Origin: Malachius bipustulatus
Lineage: Eukaryota > Arthropoda > Insecta > Coleoptera > Melyridae
Assembly (NCBI GenBank): GCA_910589415.1
Contig: OU342631.1
Coordinates: 60,602,598 to 60,666,597, forward strand
Direction of reading: 5' to 3'
Length of the DNA: 64,000 nt
Of this stretch, positions 9,428 to 20,215 are shown piece after piece. The notes beneath the pieces were generated by a model. The model did no database searches. It was not told the DNA's origin and saw only the letters and a list, made by a program, of their open reading frames with translations. Every line of letters starts with the position of its first letter. Position 1 is the first letter of the stretch. The position numbers and the translations under genes were made by a program.

Positions 9428-11277
9428 AGTGTATTTTTTAATAAAAAAATACACTATTGAGGACGACATCACTTTTCGAAAATCACCCAAACTCATCAAA
9501 TGTCCACCGATCATGACCCCCAGATCACGAAAAAGTGGTTTTCCAAAATTCACCTGCCCACGATATATATATATATATTTATATATATATATATTTATAT
9601 ATATATATATTTATATATATATATATTTATATATATATATATTTCTCCAAAATCGCGAAATTTCGATTTTCAAAACGCTCCTGTAGCTTTACCTTTCAAG
9701 ATTAGTGAATGAAATTTTGGATCCTTGTAAAGCTTTGGAACGACGTTAGATTTTCGTTGAAAAAAATTCCTAAAGTCGCGTTACTTCTACAGGGTGTCCT
9801 TTCAAAATTCCCCATATCCCGTTTTTGTCATCTCATTTCAGGTCGCAGTTTTCAATCTAGGGGACTGAAATTTTTGTGGGAGTAAGATATATATAAGAAC
9901 TGGTCTGGTATTGTACTTGAGCAAAATCGGCCGAGCCGTTTCAAAATGGCGGCCATTTGAAGTTTTTGAAAAATTGCTTTTTTTTGAACCCCTGTATGAG
10001 TAAGATGGAAAAATAACTTTGAAACTAAATCAACATGATTGGAGGAAAATTAATTGAAATTTGATTTAATGTTATAAAATTTGCATTACTTTTATTAATA
10101 AGCCAGTGGCGTGGGTAGGAAAAGGGTAAAAATCGCTAAATTTCTCTAACAATTTCTGAGCACATTTTCGAAGGAATTAAATTGAAATTTTCACAGTAGG
10201 CAACTATACTGATAGCCTCTAGCCCTTAAAAATTTCAAGAAGTAAATAACAAAAATGGCGGAGTTATTTGAATTTTTTTTACATGATGTTTATTTCTCTA
10301 AAATTTTAAAAACGCTCCTGTAGCTTCACCTTTCAAGATTAATGAACGAAATTTTTTACTCTTGTGAAACTTAGAGATGACGTTTGATTTTCGTAAAAAT
10401 AATTTTCCTAAAGTTTTGTTACTTTTACAGGGTGTCCCTCCAAATTTCCAAAAAAAAACCGGGCATGTGGCACGGTTTCTGGTCGCAGTTTTCAATTTAG
10501 GGGGCTGAAATTTTTTTTGTAGTAATATAACTGCAAGTAGTCGGTCTTGAGTAAAATCGGAATAGCCGTTCCAAAATGGCTGCCTTTTAAATTTTAGGAA
10601 AAATTGATAGATTTTGAACCTCTAAATAAGCAAGTTAGAAACAAAAACTTTTAAGCAAAATTAGCATTATTGGAAGAATAGTTATTGAAATTTGAGTTAT
10701 TGCAATAAAATTTGGATTTTTTTATTATTAAGCCAGTGGCATGGGTAGGAAAAGGGTAAAAAAGGCTAAATTTCTATAGCCGTTTATTCTATTTTTCTTA
10801 TTTTTGTACGAATCGAACTGAAATTTTTCCAATAGATAACTATACCAATAACTCTTAACTCTGAAAATTTTCAAGAAGCAAATAAGAAAAATGGCGGAGA
10901 TATTCGAATAATTTTTAAATTATGTTTATTCCTCTAAAATTTCAAATTTTCAGTTTTCAAAGCTCCCTTTTCACTTTTTCAAATCTATTGAAGGTAGTGT
11001 AAAAAATAGTATTTTTTAGGTAAAGTCAGCCAGTGGCGGGCAAAGGAAAAGGGGCAAAATTGTTCAGTTTTACCATTTATTTTGGTTTTGTTAAATTTAA
11101 AAATCCATTCTACGGCACGTTTTCAAACGAAGTGAAATGCAATTTTCACAGTAAACCACTACGCTAATATGACCTGACTAGGGAAAATTTCAGAAAGCCA
11201 ATTTAAAAAGCGGTCAAAATATTCATAAATTGGATCGCATAAAAATACAATATTTCTGCGATTGATGCGCAAGAAGG
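9428..11277 (+). mobile_element. Helentron-like element (modules M1-(TA)n-M5)
   Basis: The left module M1 (9428-9562) begins with a hairpin formed by AGTGTATTTTTT and AAAAAATACACT. A (TA)n tract follows (9563-9642), then the body M5 (9643-11277). M5 consists of two diverged direct units of about 655 bp plus a partial third. The right end repeats the AAAATACA(C)TATT motif and finishes with a small GCG...CGC hairpin and AAGAAGG. T-runs flank both ends. Subterminal inverted motifs, a 3' hairpin, an internal microsatellite and a T-rich target fit Helentron/HINE-type elements, but no Rep/helicase is present and the class is my inference. Confidence 0.6.
9563..9642. repeat. (TA)n microsatellite with regular TTTA interruptions
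   Basis: TA repeats broken periodically by TTTA. They join modules M1 and M5. Open frames across it only give Tyr/Ile repeats and are not genes. Confidence 0.95.
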
Positions 11278-11507
11278 TTTTTTAAATGGAATGCTCCTAT
11301 GTTATTGCATTTTTAGATTGTCTGAGAAGAGGAAATAAGATTGGCTTTTACAGTTGGTGTTTAAATTCAGAAGTTTTTGAGTTATAAACAAGTGAAAATT
11401 TCTCATCGTGTTCAGCATCCTCGAAAACGGAGGGGGGAAGTAATCTTGTTCCGGCTCAAAATATTTACAATTATCGGGTTTTTTTCCGACTCACACACGC
11501 TACTATA

Positions 11508-12223
11508 CAGGGTGCACCATGTATCCTTCTCTATATTGCTATCTCCTAACGCTAACAGATACAGGGTCGGTTAAACAAGTCCAAAGGCGCGCAATTTTGT
11601 GGCCATCTCGATTCCGTCGAGACATACAAGATATCTGTGACCGTTCCTGAAATATCCTGAAAAAAACTGAAAAATCGAGATTTCTTATTTTTGCCATATC
11701 TTTTTTATTATTGGAGATTAATAAATAATTTTTTGTGGGCTTACATAAGTCGGCAAGAGCTACCCATCTGACATTTCAAAAATTTTCAAAGCCGACTAGA
11801 TCCCAGAATTTTCATAGTCAACTTTCGTTTTTCTTATGGCCATCATAGTGTTTTTTTATGTTGTTCGGTATAAAAAAAATCAAAAAAACTAAAAATTGTT
11901 AAACTTCAAATGGCGGCCATAAGAAAAACGAAAGTTGACCTTGAAAATTTTTGAAATAAGATATGGATAGCTCTTAACGGCTTATGTAAGCCTACAAAAA
12001 ATTATTTATTAATTTCCAATAATAAAAAAAGATATGAGGAAAATAAGAAATCTGGATTTTTCAGTTTTTTCAGGATATTTCAGGAACGGTCACAGATATC
12101 TTGCATGTTTTGACGAATTCGAGATGGCCACAAAACTGCGCATCTTTTCTCTAATTTAACCGACCCTGTATCTCTTAGCGTTCAGGAGATAGCAATATAG
12201 AGAAGGATACATGGTGCACCCTG
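11508..12223. mobile_element. Mariner-like foldback MITE (716 bp), family C
   Basis: It starts CAGGGTGCACCATGTATCC and ends with the complement GGTGCACCCTG, flanked by TA (11506-11507 and 12224-12225). The arms are about 330 bp and include a second CAGGGTCGGTTAAA motif internally and a central block (TTATGTTGTTCGGTAT). Related sequence occurs at 43837-43981 plus 49440-49805 and at 51292-51700. Confidence 0.82.
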
Positions 12224-12294
12224 TATATCCTATGGCGCAAGCCGAATAACCCACCGTGCCTTTTATTATTTTGATTTCATTATATTTTTAATAG

Positions 12295-12880
12295 TTTCCT
12301 CATATTGTTTAATCAAATTTTGATTGAGTGAAAATTGTTTATTGTTTTGATTTATTACCTTTTCTTGGTTTACCTTTAAATCTACGATCGCCTTATCATA
12401 GCGAACGCCATCTGAAGCGTTTATATATTACCAGATATAAATTTATTTGAATACAAAACCTAGTAAATTAATTATGCCTCTTTTAGATCGGTTCGAGTTT
12501 TCGAGAAGATCTGTGTGTAAGGTATTGATTAGAGATAATTATTATTGCTATCCTTTTGAAAATATTCTAAGTCAATCATCTATGCTATAGGTAATTTTCC
12601 TTTAGTTTTTAGATTTTATTTTCCAATAGCATTTTCTAACTCGTTTACTTTAGTAGCTAACTCCTTTATTGGGTATAATTATGCACAAAAGTGTGATGCG
12701 AGTATTGAACTCTGGTGGGCCTAATTTAAACGGAAGAATACCGGGGTTGTTTTTGAGTGATTTTATCTCGACTTTAGGTGTGACTTGTGTTCGACTGGGG
12801 ATTGATATCGCCAGGAGGAGAAGCATTTGGGGAAGCATCTGCAACAAAAGGATTGGTTATTTGATGCTTTCTAGTAGATT
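12295..12880 (-). pseudogene. env: Env N-terminal relic of the gypsy-type element
   Basis: On the minus strand the reading begins near 12850 with a hydrophobic signal-peptide-like stretch (MLQMLPQMLLLLAISIP). A short conserved-looking NPGILPFKLG segment follows, and then a coiled, Gln/Asn/Lys-rich part near 12300-12400. It runs directly into the 13-bp duplication of the hammerhead retroelement and continues beyond 6290. Upstream, the pol C-terminus lies across the Helentron-like insertion (12904-14505). Frameshifts are present and it is not functional. The assignment rests on layout and on similarity to errantivirus-type envelopes. Confidence 0.55.
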
Positions 12881-12903
12881 TAATTTCTTGTTTATTATAA
12901 GTT

Positions 12904-14505
12904 CTGCCTTTCAAGATTAGTGAACGAAATTTTGGATCCTTGTAAAGCTTGGGAATGACTTTAAATTTTTGTTGAAAAAAATTCCAAAAGTCACGTTACT
13001 TCTACAGGGTGTCCTTTCAAAGTTCCCCAAATCCGGACTTTGAGGCACGGTTTCTGGCCGCAGTTTTCAATCTAGGGGGCTGAAATTTTTGTGAGAGTAA
13101 GATGTCCACAAGGAGTGGTCTGGTATTGCACTTGAGCAAAATCGGCTAAGCCGTTTCAAAATGGCGACCATTTGAACTTTCGGAAAATTTACTATTTTTT
13201 GAACCCCTGTATGAGCAAGATGGTAAAATAACTTTGAAATAAAATTAACAGGATTGGAAAAAAATTATTTAAAATTTGAGTTAATGCAATAAAATTTGCA
13301 TTATTTCTATTAATAAGCCAGTGGCGTGGGTAGGAAAAGGGTAAAAATGTGTAAATTTCTATAACCGTTTTTGAGCACATTTTTGAAGGAATTGAACTAA
13401 ATTTTTTACAGTAGACAACTATACTAATACTCTTTAATCTTCAAAAATTTCAAGGATCATATAAAAGAAATGGCGGAGATATTTGAATTTATTTTACATG
13501 ATGTTAATTTCTCTAAAATTTTAAAAACGTTCTAGTAGCTTCATCTTTCAAGATTAGTGAAAGAAATTTTTTACTCTTGTGAAACTTTGGGATGACGTTA
13601 AATTTTCGTTGAAAAAAATTTTCAAAAGTCGCGTTACTTCTACAGGGTGTCCTTTAAAATTTCGAAAAATCCGGTCCATGTGGCATGGTTTTCGCCTAAC
13701 AAAATAATGAGAATGGCAACTAAAGGCTTGTCTAATAACTTAACGATTGAATGTTCATTATTAGAATAATATAAAAATGAGGAAAAGCCCATCAGCGATG
13801 CGTCGTGTACCCACCAGCACCAGCACCAGCGCACCGTTTTCATCGCGCTCGGCTCGGGCGGGACCACCCATGCAGATATGCCTGCTCCTACCAACCCCAA
13901 TAATTGCAGAAAATAAAAACTCCTACACACCTATATTAACAAGATTGGATTAAAATGATATGAAATTTGAATTAATGCAATAAAATTTTAATTATTTTTA
14001 ATAATAAGCTAGTGGCGTGGGTAAGAAAATGGTAAAAATGGCTAAATTTCTTTAACTGATTATGAGCACATTTTTGAGAGAATTTACCTGAAATTTTCAG
14101 AGTACACAACTACACTAATAAACTTTAACACTCCAAAATTTCAAGAAGCAAATAAGAGAAATGGCGGAGTTATTCGAATTTTTTTACATGATGTTTATTT
14201 CTCTAAAATTTCAAATGTTCGATTTTCAGAACTCGCCTGTAACTTTATAAAGTTAGTCAGTGGCGGGTATAGGAAAAGGGACGAAATTGTTAAATTTTGT
14301 AATTTTTTTTTGGTTTATTATGTGTAAAAATCTATTTTATGGCACGCTTTCAAACGAAATGAAATGAATTTTCACATCAGTAAACCTCTATGCAAATTCG
14401 ACCTGACTATGGAAAAATTCAGAAAGCCAATTTAAAAGGCGGCAAAAATTTTCATAATTGAATCGCATAAAAATACACTATTTCTGCGATTGATGCGCAA
14501 GAAGG
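12904..14505 (+). mobile_element. Helentron-like M5 body, 5'-truncated
   Basis: Begins inside the first M5 unit (CCTTTCAAGATTAGTGAACG) and ends with the same terminal GCGATTGATGCGCAAGAAGG as the copies at 11277 and 63720. A GC-richer block (13690-13945, also seen at 63795-64000) interrupts the second unit. It separates pol from env in the gypsy-type element, so it inserted after that element. Confidence 0.75.
13690..13945. repeat. GC-rich block M6 inside M5
   Basis: It contains CACCAGCACCAGCACCAG and GCTCGGCTCGGGCGGGACC and matches 63795-64000 closely. In both places it interrupts the M5 body at an equivalent position, so it is either an insertion shared by descent or a variable module. Confidence 0.65.
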
Positions 14506-15930
14506 TTTTTTTTGTCTTAAAGTACTTTTTAACTCTTACGTGTTTGTACAAAGGGGACGTTTTATTTCTGGGTGCTAGTGACAAAAATGCGTCTAGAGTG
14601 TTATGTGGTTGATGTTCTTGCCTTTGGCTATTTTCCTTTTCTATATATTTTTCTTTAACGCTTCTTGCATTTTCATACGCTTGGGTGTATAAAGTTTTAA
14701 TTCTAATTTGTAAATCATTGAGATATTCGTCATATTGACTTTTCGAAGATATTTCTAAAATATTATCTTTTGTTATCTAAATGACCGAACAATAGTTCAA
14801 CGGGTCTAAATTTAGCTTTACTGAGGATTGTGCGGTTGTATATCACGATTGCGTTTTCAATTATTAGATTGTTCTTAAGAACTTTAGCATTTTTTATTAG
14901 GGTCAGTGTTCATATTATTTCTAGAATAGTTCCATGAACTCTTTCGATTGGTCTATCAGAGTTCGGATGAAGGGGAGTTGTGACATGATGTTCTACGTTA
15001 AATAATTTTAATAAATTCCTAAATAACTCCGTATTGAATTGTCCGTCAGTTACCAATATTTTGACATTTTATACCGCGAAAATATTTTAACGAATTTCTC
15101 AGCTATCTCGATCATATTTCATATTGGTGGATGAGAGTTCTTCATACATTAAGAACTTAGAGAAATTATCTATACAGGTTAGGTATTTATTGTTGTTATT
15201 GCATGAAAATATGTCCATGAATATAATGTGAAAAGGTTCAGTAGGGGTGAAAGTAGTTTCTAATTTTAATTTGACCAGGTGCCTTTCATATTTAGTTTGT
15301 TGACAAATTAAGCAATAATAATAATTGTTGATGTAACGTTGAAAATCGATTGCGATATTTGGCCAGTAATAAACTCTTTCTATTTCAGTTTTTAATTCGG
15401 TAATTCCTCGATGGGAAAGTCGATGAATCTTTTCAATAATTTCGCGTTGTTTTTCATCAGTAACATCTTTCAAGAATCTTCTAGTAAATAAAAACTTCAA
15501 ATTATTAGTGAAGTTTACATTTATAAGGGTGGCTAATTTTTCATACAATTCATTATGTGAGGAATAAATTGCTGTAATTACTTGATTTACATATTCCTTT
15601 AGAATATTTATCACTTCATTTTCATAATAATTATTAGTTGTAATTGGCACTTTAATGCGATCTTTGTTGAAGACTTTGGAAGTTTTAATTTTAGGTTCTT
15701 TACCAAAAGTTAAGATTAATTGTTTTTTAAATTGATTTAATGGTTTTTCGGTGATTGTTAATTCTGCAGAGATATCGTCATTTTGAGAATGAACGGTTTT
15801 ATTATCATCTGATCGAGTACATATCATCGTTTTCTGTATTATTTTGAATATTTTCAGAATTACCTTGTTTAATTTGTATGTCTGTATTGTATTTGTTTTT
15901 TGAGGGTGATCAAGTTACTGCGACCTAAAA
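14506..15930 (-). pseudogene. pol: Gypsy-type pol, integrase region
   Basis: The 242-codon open part (15099-15827) carries the integrase zinc-binding pattern HRLSH...CLICQQ and the first catalytic Asp in a MDIFS segment. Beyond a frameshift and stops, the second Asp (TDGQFNTE, near 15045) and the catalytic Glu (near 14950) can still be read. The C-terminal part reaches 14515, where the Helentron-like element cuts in. RT and RNase H of this element are absent; the upstream side at 15930 abuts a LINE. This order on the minus strand (integrase, then env, then LTR) fits one gypsy/errantivirus-type element. Confidence 0.82.
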
Positions 15931-16031
15931 AAAGATCTATGTAGTAGTAGTATGGTGGGTTGGGGTGGTGCACCCCAAGCGACTAGGCCACCGAGGGCCC
16001 TTTTCGCCGTACCCGAACCATGGTGAAACTC

Positions 16032-17069
16032 CTACTCGAACCTCCCCGACCTTTTAACAAAGGCCAGAAGGTTGTTGTATGAGAGGAGTTTCATTTCTCC
16101 CTCTCGTAGCTCCTCAGACCCAAAGATGTTGAGCCTGAGGTTGCTATATACCTCGCATACGCCTATATAATGGTGGGAGTCCTCGTCATCCATTCCGCAT
16201 TTGAGGCAGACCGGGTCCCGAGTGACCCCCATCACTTGTACGTGTCTGTTCGGACTGCCGTGACCGGTGAGAACCCCGACTAGTAGTCTGAGTTCTTTCC
16301 GGTTCATTCTGGACATACTGGTCCATCTGTTTCCGATCGGACCGGCCAGAAACAGCCTGGCCTGTCTGCAGCCTGGTGCTGTTTCCCAGTGGTTCTCTAA
16401 ACCCTTGCGGGTCCATTCTTTTATAGATTCTTTGAGAAAATTTTTGGTCAGACCCAGTACGGGTTCTGGTCCACAAAAGGTTTCCTTGGTCCCGAGCTTC
16501 GCGTAGTTATCTGCTAGCTCATTGCCTGGTACACCTGAGTGTGCAGGAACCCATACGATATGCACTGATTTTCTGTCCGCCAGTCTGTTCAGCGCCTCGA
16601 CACACTCCTGGACCAGTGGGGAGCTGGTTCCGTGTGTGCCCAGGGCTTTCGCGGCGGCCTGACTATCCGTGCATATGTATATCGTCCGTTCCTTGGCTTC
16701 TGTTATCTGCTCCAATCTAGCTGCTTGCAGGATAGCATAAATCTCCGCCTGGAAGACGGTTGCGGTAGACCCAAGAGGAAAGGATCTTCCCAGTTTCCGT
16801 CCAGCCAGGTAGAGCCCCGCTCCTATGTAGCCATTTTTGTTCCTGGAGCCGTCTGTGAAACAAACTAGTCCTCCTGGTTCGAAGGCTACCTCCCTTTTTT
16901 CCCACTTTTCCTTTTCAGGAATTTGCAGGGTAGATTTCTTGTTTTCTCTGTTATTCCTTGTTTTTGAGGTAGCCATAAGGTTTGAGATTGATATCTCCAT
17001 CTCAGCAACCTTAGCTATCTCTGTATATCCTTTGTATCCTCCGCCTTTCCATAGTCCCGAATCACGCAT
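16032..17069 (-). pseudogene. LINE ORF2 C-terminal part: RNase H and Cys/His motif
   Basis: This 345-codon open frame holds a type I RNase H domain with all four acidic residues: D73 (FTDGS), E109 (FQAEI), D135 (CTDSQ) and D187 (NELAD), plus H177 (PAHSG). It ends with C288-x2-C291-x8-H300-x4-C305. The domain removes RNA from the RNA:DNA hybrid during target-primed reverse transcription. It overlaps the RT frame by a few codons through a frameshift. The open frame itself is intact, but the ORF2 it belongs to is broken. Confidence 0.88.
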
Positions 17070-18282
17070 TCATTCTTAAGTGGGCCGCCATGGCCTCCCC
17101 TTTTATCCAAATGGGAAGCGGTGGCAGCTCCAGAATGACATTCAGGGCTGCTGACGGGGTGGTTCTCATTGCACCTGTTATTAACAAACTGGCGAGCCGT
17201 TGAAGTTTGGCTAGCCTGTTTGTGACGGTTTTGCTTGTGGTTGTTTTCCACCAGACCACCGAACCATAGCTGATTCTTGGTCTGATGATGGCCCTGTATA
17301 ACCAGTGTATTATCTTCGGTTTTAGCCCCCACACCTTGCCTATTGTCCCTCTTAGCTGCCATAGAAATGACACCGTTTTTGTGACTATTCTCTCAATCTG
17401 TGGCCTCCAGGTCAGTTTTTCGTCTAGTACCATTCCAAGGTATTTGGCCTCCCCACTAAGAGTTAAGAGTTTGCCGAACAGCTTGGGTGGTTTAAATCCT
17501 CTTTTTTCCATTCTCCTTGTGAAGAGGACCATGTCGGTCTTTCCGGGGTTAATAGTCAGCCCGGCCTCTTCACACCATTTTTCAATTATCTTGCATGCAC
17601 TCTGCATGCGATCGCAGACCACGCTTAGGAATTGGCCGGTACTAGAACCAGCCCGTCGTCAGCGTATGTCTGTGCATACAGTCCGTCATCTGTCAGGCGC
17701 TTTAGGAGGCCGTCCATGATCAGGTACCACAGGTGAGGTGATAGGCAGCTGCCTTGGGGGCATCCACCACTCACCGCAATGCCCACTCGAACTTCTCCCG
17801 CACCCGACGACACCTGCCTGCTTTCGATCGCTGAAGCAATCCAGTTAATCAGGATCTGTGCATATGGTTTTTGTTCTTGCCTTGTCAAAAGCGCCTTCCA
17901 CATCAAAGAAAATGGCCAAGGCCCAGTTCCCGTGATGCAGCGCTTTTTCAATTTCTCTAGTCACTGGGTGTAGGGCAGTTTCTGCGGATCTTTGCTTCAG
18001 GTAAGCATGTTGACCCTTGTGAAACGGGAACTCACGCAGTGTGTTTTCTATCAGGTATCTGTCGACTATCCTTTCTAGCATTTTAAGCATTAAGGATGTC
18101 AGACTGATAGGCCTGAATGACTTAGCTAACGTGTAGTCCTCTTTTCCTTGTTTGGGAATGAAGACCACATTTGCTCTCCTCCATGCCTGGGGCACGTATC
18201 CCGTTGCTAGGCTAGCCCGGAATATGTTTCTCACGCTGGGGAGAATCGTTTCCAGGCCCGCCTGCTGGAAAAATGCCATCAT
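17062..18282 (-). pseudogene. LINE reverse transcriptase, frameshifted
   Basis: Three frames cover the RT domain. The N-terminal part (17845-18282) has SFRPISLTSLMLKMLERIV and FFDVEGAFDK (motif A). The middle (17625-17951) has GCPQGSCLSPHLW (motif B) and the catalytic YADD (motif C). The thumb-like part (17062-17622) has KTDMVLF and KYLGMVLDEKLTW. At least two frameshifts join these, so it is inactive although every key residue survives. It polymerised element cDNA at nicked target DNA when intact. Confidence 0.9.
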
Positions 18283-18333
18283 AAAAGATCTATTGTATCC
18301 CCTCTACTGTGCTTCGCCTGGTGTGGAATCCCT

Positions 18334-18660
18334 TTAGTGAAGCACCCTCTCCAGGTCTGTTTCCTTGAGAAACTTCAGGATTTTGAGAGGATCAAGGTCG
18401 GGTAAGTTCCCTGCCTCTAGCTGGTGGTGGCCCAGAACATTACTTCTTTTGAGTTCTATCGAATTGCAATTGAGCAACAGGTGACGTGGTGTCTCGTCTC
18501 CTTTCCCGCAGAATCTGCAGACGTCATTTTCTTCTATGTCTAACTTCCCCAGGTGTTCCTTGAGCTTGCAATGTCCCATTAGGAATCCCCTCAGTGTTCT
18601 GAGACGTTCCTTGCTGAGGTTTAAGAGTATCTTCGACCTCTCTCGGTTAAAATTCGACCT
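18334..18660 (-). pseudogene. LINE ORF2 C-terminal tail
   Basis: LSKERLRTLRGFLMGHCKL followed by CRFCGKGDETPRHLLLNC is the standard region after RNase H in I-like LINEs, with a natural stop near 18336. Its upstream continuation lies beyond the 785-bp insertion at 19545. Confidence 0.8.
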
Positions 18661-18757
18661 CTCCCGAGAAGTTTGTAACGGGATTTTCTGCTAGGTAGAG
18701 GTGGATGTCCCAGGGATGGGTAATTGCCCCCTTGTACCCGTGACAAGTCAATTAAAT

Positions 18758-19542
18758 CTACAATATTTATTTACACAATACTCTATTTACATATATTCGT
18801 ATTTTCCAAATTAATATCGATAACCACTGTATCCCGTGGGCCGGCTATCGTTCTTCGCAGGCCGTCTGACTGGTCGCAGATAACCGCGCCGGGGCGCGTA
18901 CTAATGCCGATTGGTCGGGTACCTACGGCCACTCTTGAACGGTTCGTTATCGGCTCGCTAGTGCCAGTCGTCCACTCGCCGTTGCACGGTGCGTGTCGGT
19001 TGCTGCAATATCCGGAACACGTACCGGATAGGAAGTTGGGAGAAATATTCTCTGGCGACGAATTACCTGAAACAGAATCCGCTCCCGGTATCTCAATGCA
19101 ATGCCGGGGCGGCTATTACTGCATCCGGTCCTCAATACAGGCCGGGTCGTGACTGAAGGGACTAGCCGTCGTCTCGACGTAACGCCGACTGATCCCCTAT
19201 ACTGGATCGGTTGCCGGCCAGAACTCATTCCATCCTGGTCGGTCCACCGACGTCCGGTTACGGTTAGGCTCGACTCATTCCATCGACCTACTGTAGCCGG
19301 CTAGATAAACTAGATAGAGTGCACTCACTACATGCCTCCTGAAGACCTCCTAGCTCAATTTACAGGGAGGGAGATGGTTTTTGACTCGAGAGTCAATTCC
19401 TCGGAACATCTCACTGGCTTCTCCGTTGGCTCTGCTTATATAGCCGGTGCCGGCGGAGATAACCTGCTAATCACTGTTGCAAAAACTGTATCCTTCTGAT
19501 AAACCCCTCGAATAATTAAAATAAATAATAATTAACAACCTT
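18758..19542 (-). mobile_element. GC-rich 785-bp insertion with promoter and polyadenylation signals (solo-LTR-like)
   Basis: AATTAAAT occurs at both edges (18750-18757 and 19543-19550) and the block splits a LINE frame, so it is an insertion. On the minus strand it has a TATATAAGC box near 19433 and AATAAA near 18770, an LTR-like arrangement. However, clear TG...CA ends with a 4-6 bp duplication cannot be fixed. The overlapping open frames (18724-19304) show no domain and I do not call them genes. It could be a solo LTR or an unknown retroposon. Confidence 0.5.
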
Positions 19543-19544
19543 AA

Positions 19545-19877
19545 TTAAATGCCTTGGAATTCGTTACAAGTTCTTTGGCCTGTCTCAACCTTCCTCCAAT
19601 GGGTTTCTCTCAGTTTTTCTTCTTCCTTTTGGAGTTCTGCTTTGAAGAAATTATCTTCGAAGCCACAGAATGGTTCTGGTCCTATGAAGAAGGGTGTCGA
19701 TACTCCTTTTCTTGCCAATGAGTGGGCATTCTTCTTTCGTTCGAGGTGGTCTCGAGCACAAGGATTGTTTAGATTGCCGACTGTATTGACGGGTGACAAG
19801 CCCCGCTCGGTCAGCAGTCTGTTTTGCGATGTCCCGCGATTTCTTGGTTTTTTGTTTCTTACCATAGTTGATCCCAC
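19545..19877 (-). pseudogene. Deleted LINE: ORF1 start fused to RNase H end region
   Basis: The open frame begins with a basic ORF1-like segment (about 45 residues). It then passes into NAHSLARKGVSTPFFIGPEP, which corresponds to the end of RNase H and the following linker in I-like ORF2 proteins (compare GPEPVLGL in the LINE at 16032). The RNase H catalytic acids are missing. The fusion in one frame shows a large in-frame deletion. Confidence 0.7.
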
Positions 19878-20215
19878 GAGTAGCTAGGGAAGTTAGCTAC
19901 TCCTACTTAAAACCTATGCAGAGCCCCGCATGCAAAGGTGAGGGGATTGATAAAGTGGGGTGCCTCAAGGTTGAATCCAGTAGGGCTGATCTTCTATCCA
20001 GTCACGCATCCCATTAGCCTTGACCCCCACCTTAGGATTTAGGTTTTTTAGTGAGGTTGTCTCCTCTTGGTTCCGGCGATTAAGCCCAGACCCCCACATC
20101 TCTCTGTGCGCGGAACGTGACCACGACAACAGATGATACGGTATATCAGAGAGTCCACAGTCGGACGTCTCTGGCGCCGTTCCCCCTAATGCAGACCTTT
20201 AGTCTTAGTATGTCT

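Larger units (their letters stand above)
8973..11505. mobile_element. TIR element carrying repeat H and a Helentron-like insertion
   Basis: It starts TTAGTGGCGTGTGTGAGTCGG and ends with the near-complement CCGACTCACACACGCTACTA. About 100 bp of each end pair (8973-9070 with 11403-11505), including a CCTCCGTTTTCGAGG block. TA lies at both flanks (8971-8972 and 11506-11507). Most of the inside is repeat H plus the 1.85-kb insertion at 9428-11277. It split the hammerhead retroelement. A second CCCCCGTTTTCGAGGATGCTG block lies at 9178-9200. Confidence 0.75.
6290..12281 (-). mobile_element. Penelope/retrozyme-like retroelement with two hammerhead ribozymes, interrupted by later insertions
   Basis: ATATTTTTAATAG flanks the insertion (6277-6289 and 12282-12294). 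The element's own DNA is 6290-6929, 8927-8972 and 12224-12281; the rest arrived later. On the minus strand it starts with an AAAATAATAAAAGGCACGG-type end and an inverted head piece. It then has two direct units with a period of 314 bp, each with a hammerhead core, and ends ATCTTTTGTCT. The same plan recurs at 42926-43543. Hammerheads in head-to-tail units with a target duplication are known from Penelope-like elements and retrozymes. No RT or GIY-YIG domain is present, so this copy is non-autonomous. Confidence 0.82.
15935..18305 (-). mobile_element. I-like LINE with RT and RNase H, 5'-truncated
   Basis: On the minus strand it lacks the endonuclease and ORF1, starts within RT near 18290, and runs through RT, RNase H, a Cys/His motif and a short TAC-rich 3' end near 15940. 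It lies head-to-tail downstream of another LINE (18306-20215) and upstream of gypsy integrase sequence, which it appears to interrupt. Confidence 0.85.
18306..20215 (-). mobile_element. Internally deleted I-like LINE, split by a 785-bp insertion
   Basis: The minus-strand order is a GC-rich 5' UTR-like start (GGGGGAACGGCGCCAGAGAC, near 20190), an ORF1-like beginning (near 19870), then directly the RNase H end region (19545-19740). After an interruption (18758-19542) comes the Cys/His tail (18334-18660). RT and endonuclease are missing, so like the copy at 4390-5319 it is an ORF1-to-ORF2 deletion derivative. Confidence 0.75.

Noticed and set aside
9375..9712. ORFs of 70-103 codons
   Set aside because: They are read through the (TA)n tract and give Tyr/Ile repeats only. 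The same applies to 61912-62161.
18724..19304. Overlapping ORFs on both strands in GC-rich DNA
   Set aside because: High GC lengthens open frames by chance. No motif, and they lie within an insertion carrying promoter and poly(A) signals.
18741..19536. Exact TG...CA LTR boundaries
   Set aside because: TG/CA ends can be drawn, but no matching short duplication flanks them. The 8-bp AATTAAAT repeat supports slightly different borders, so the class is left open.
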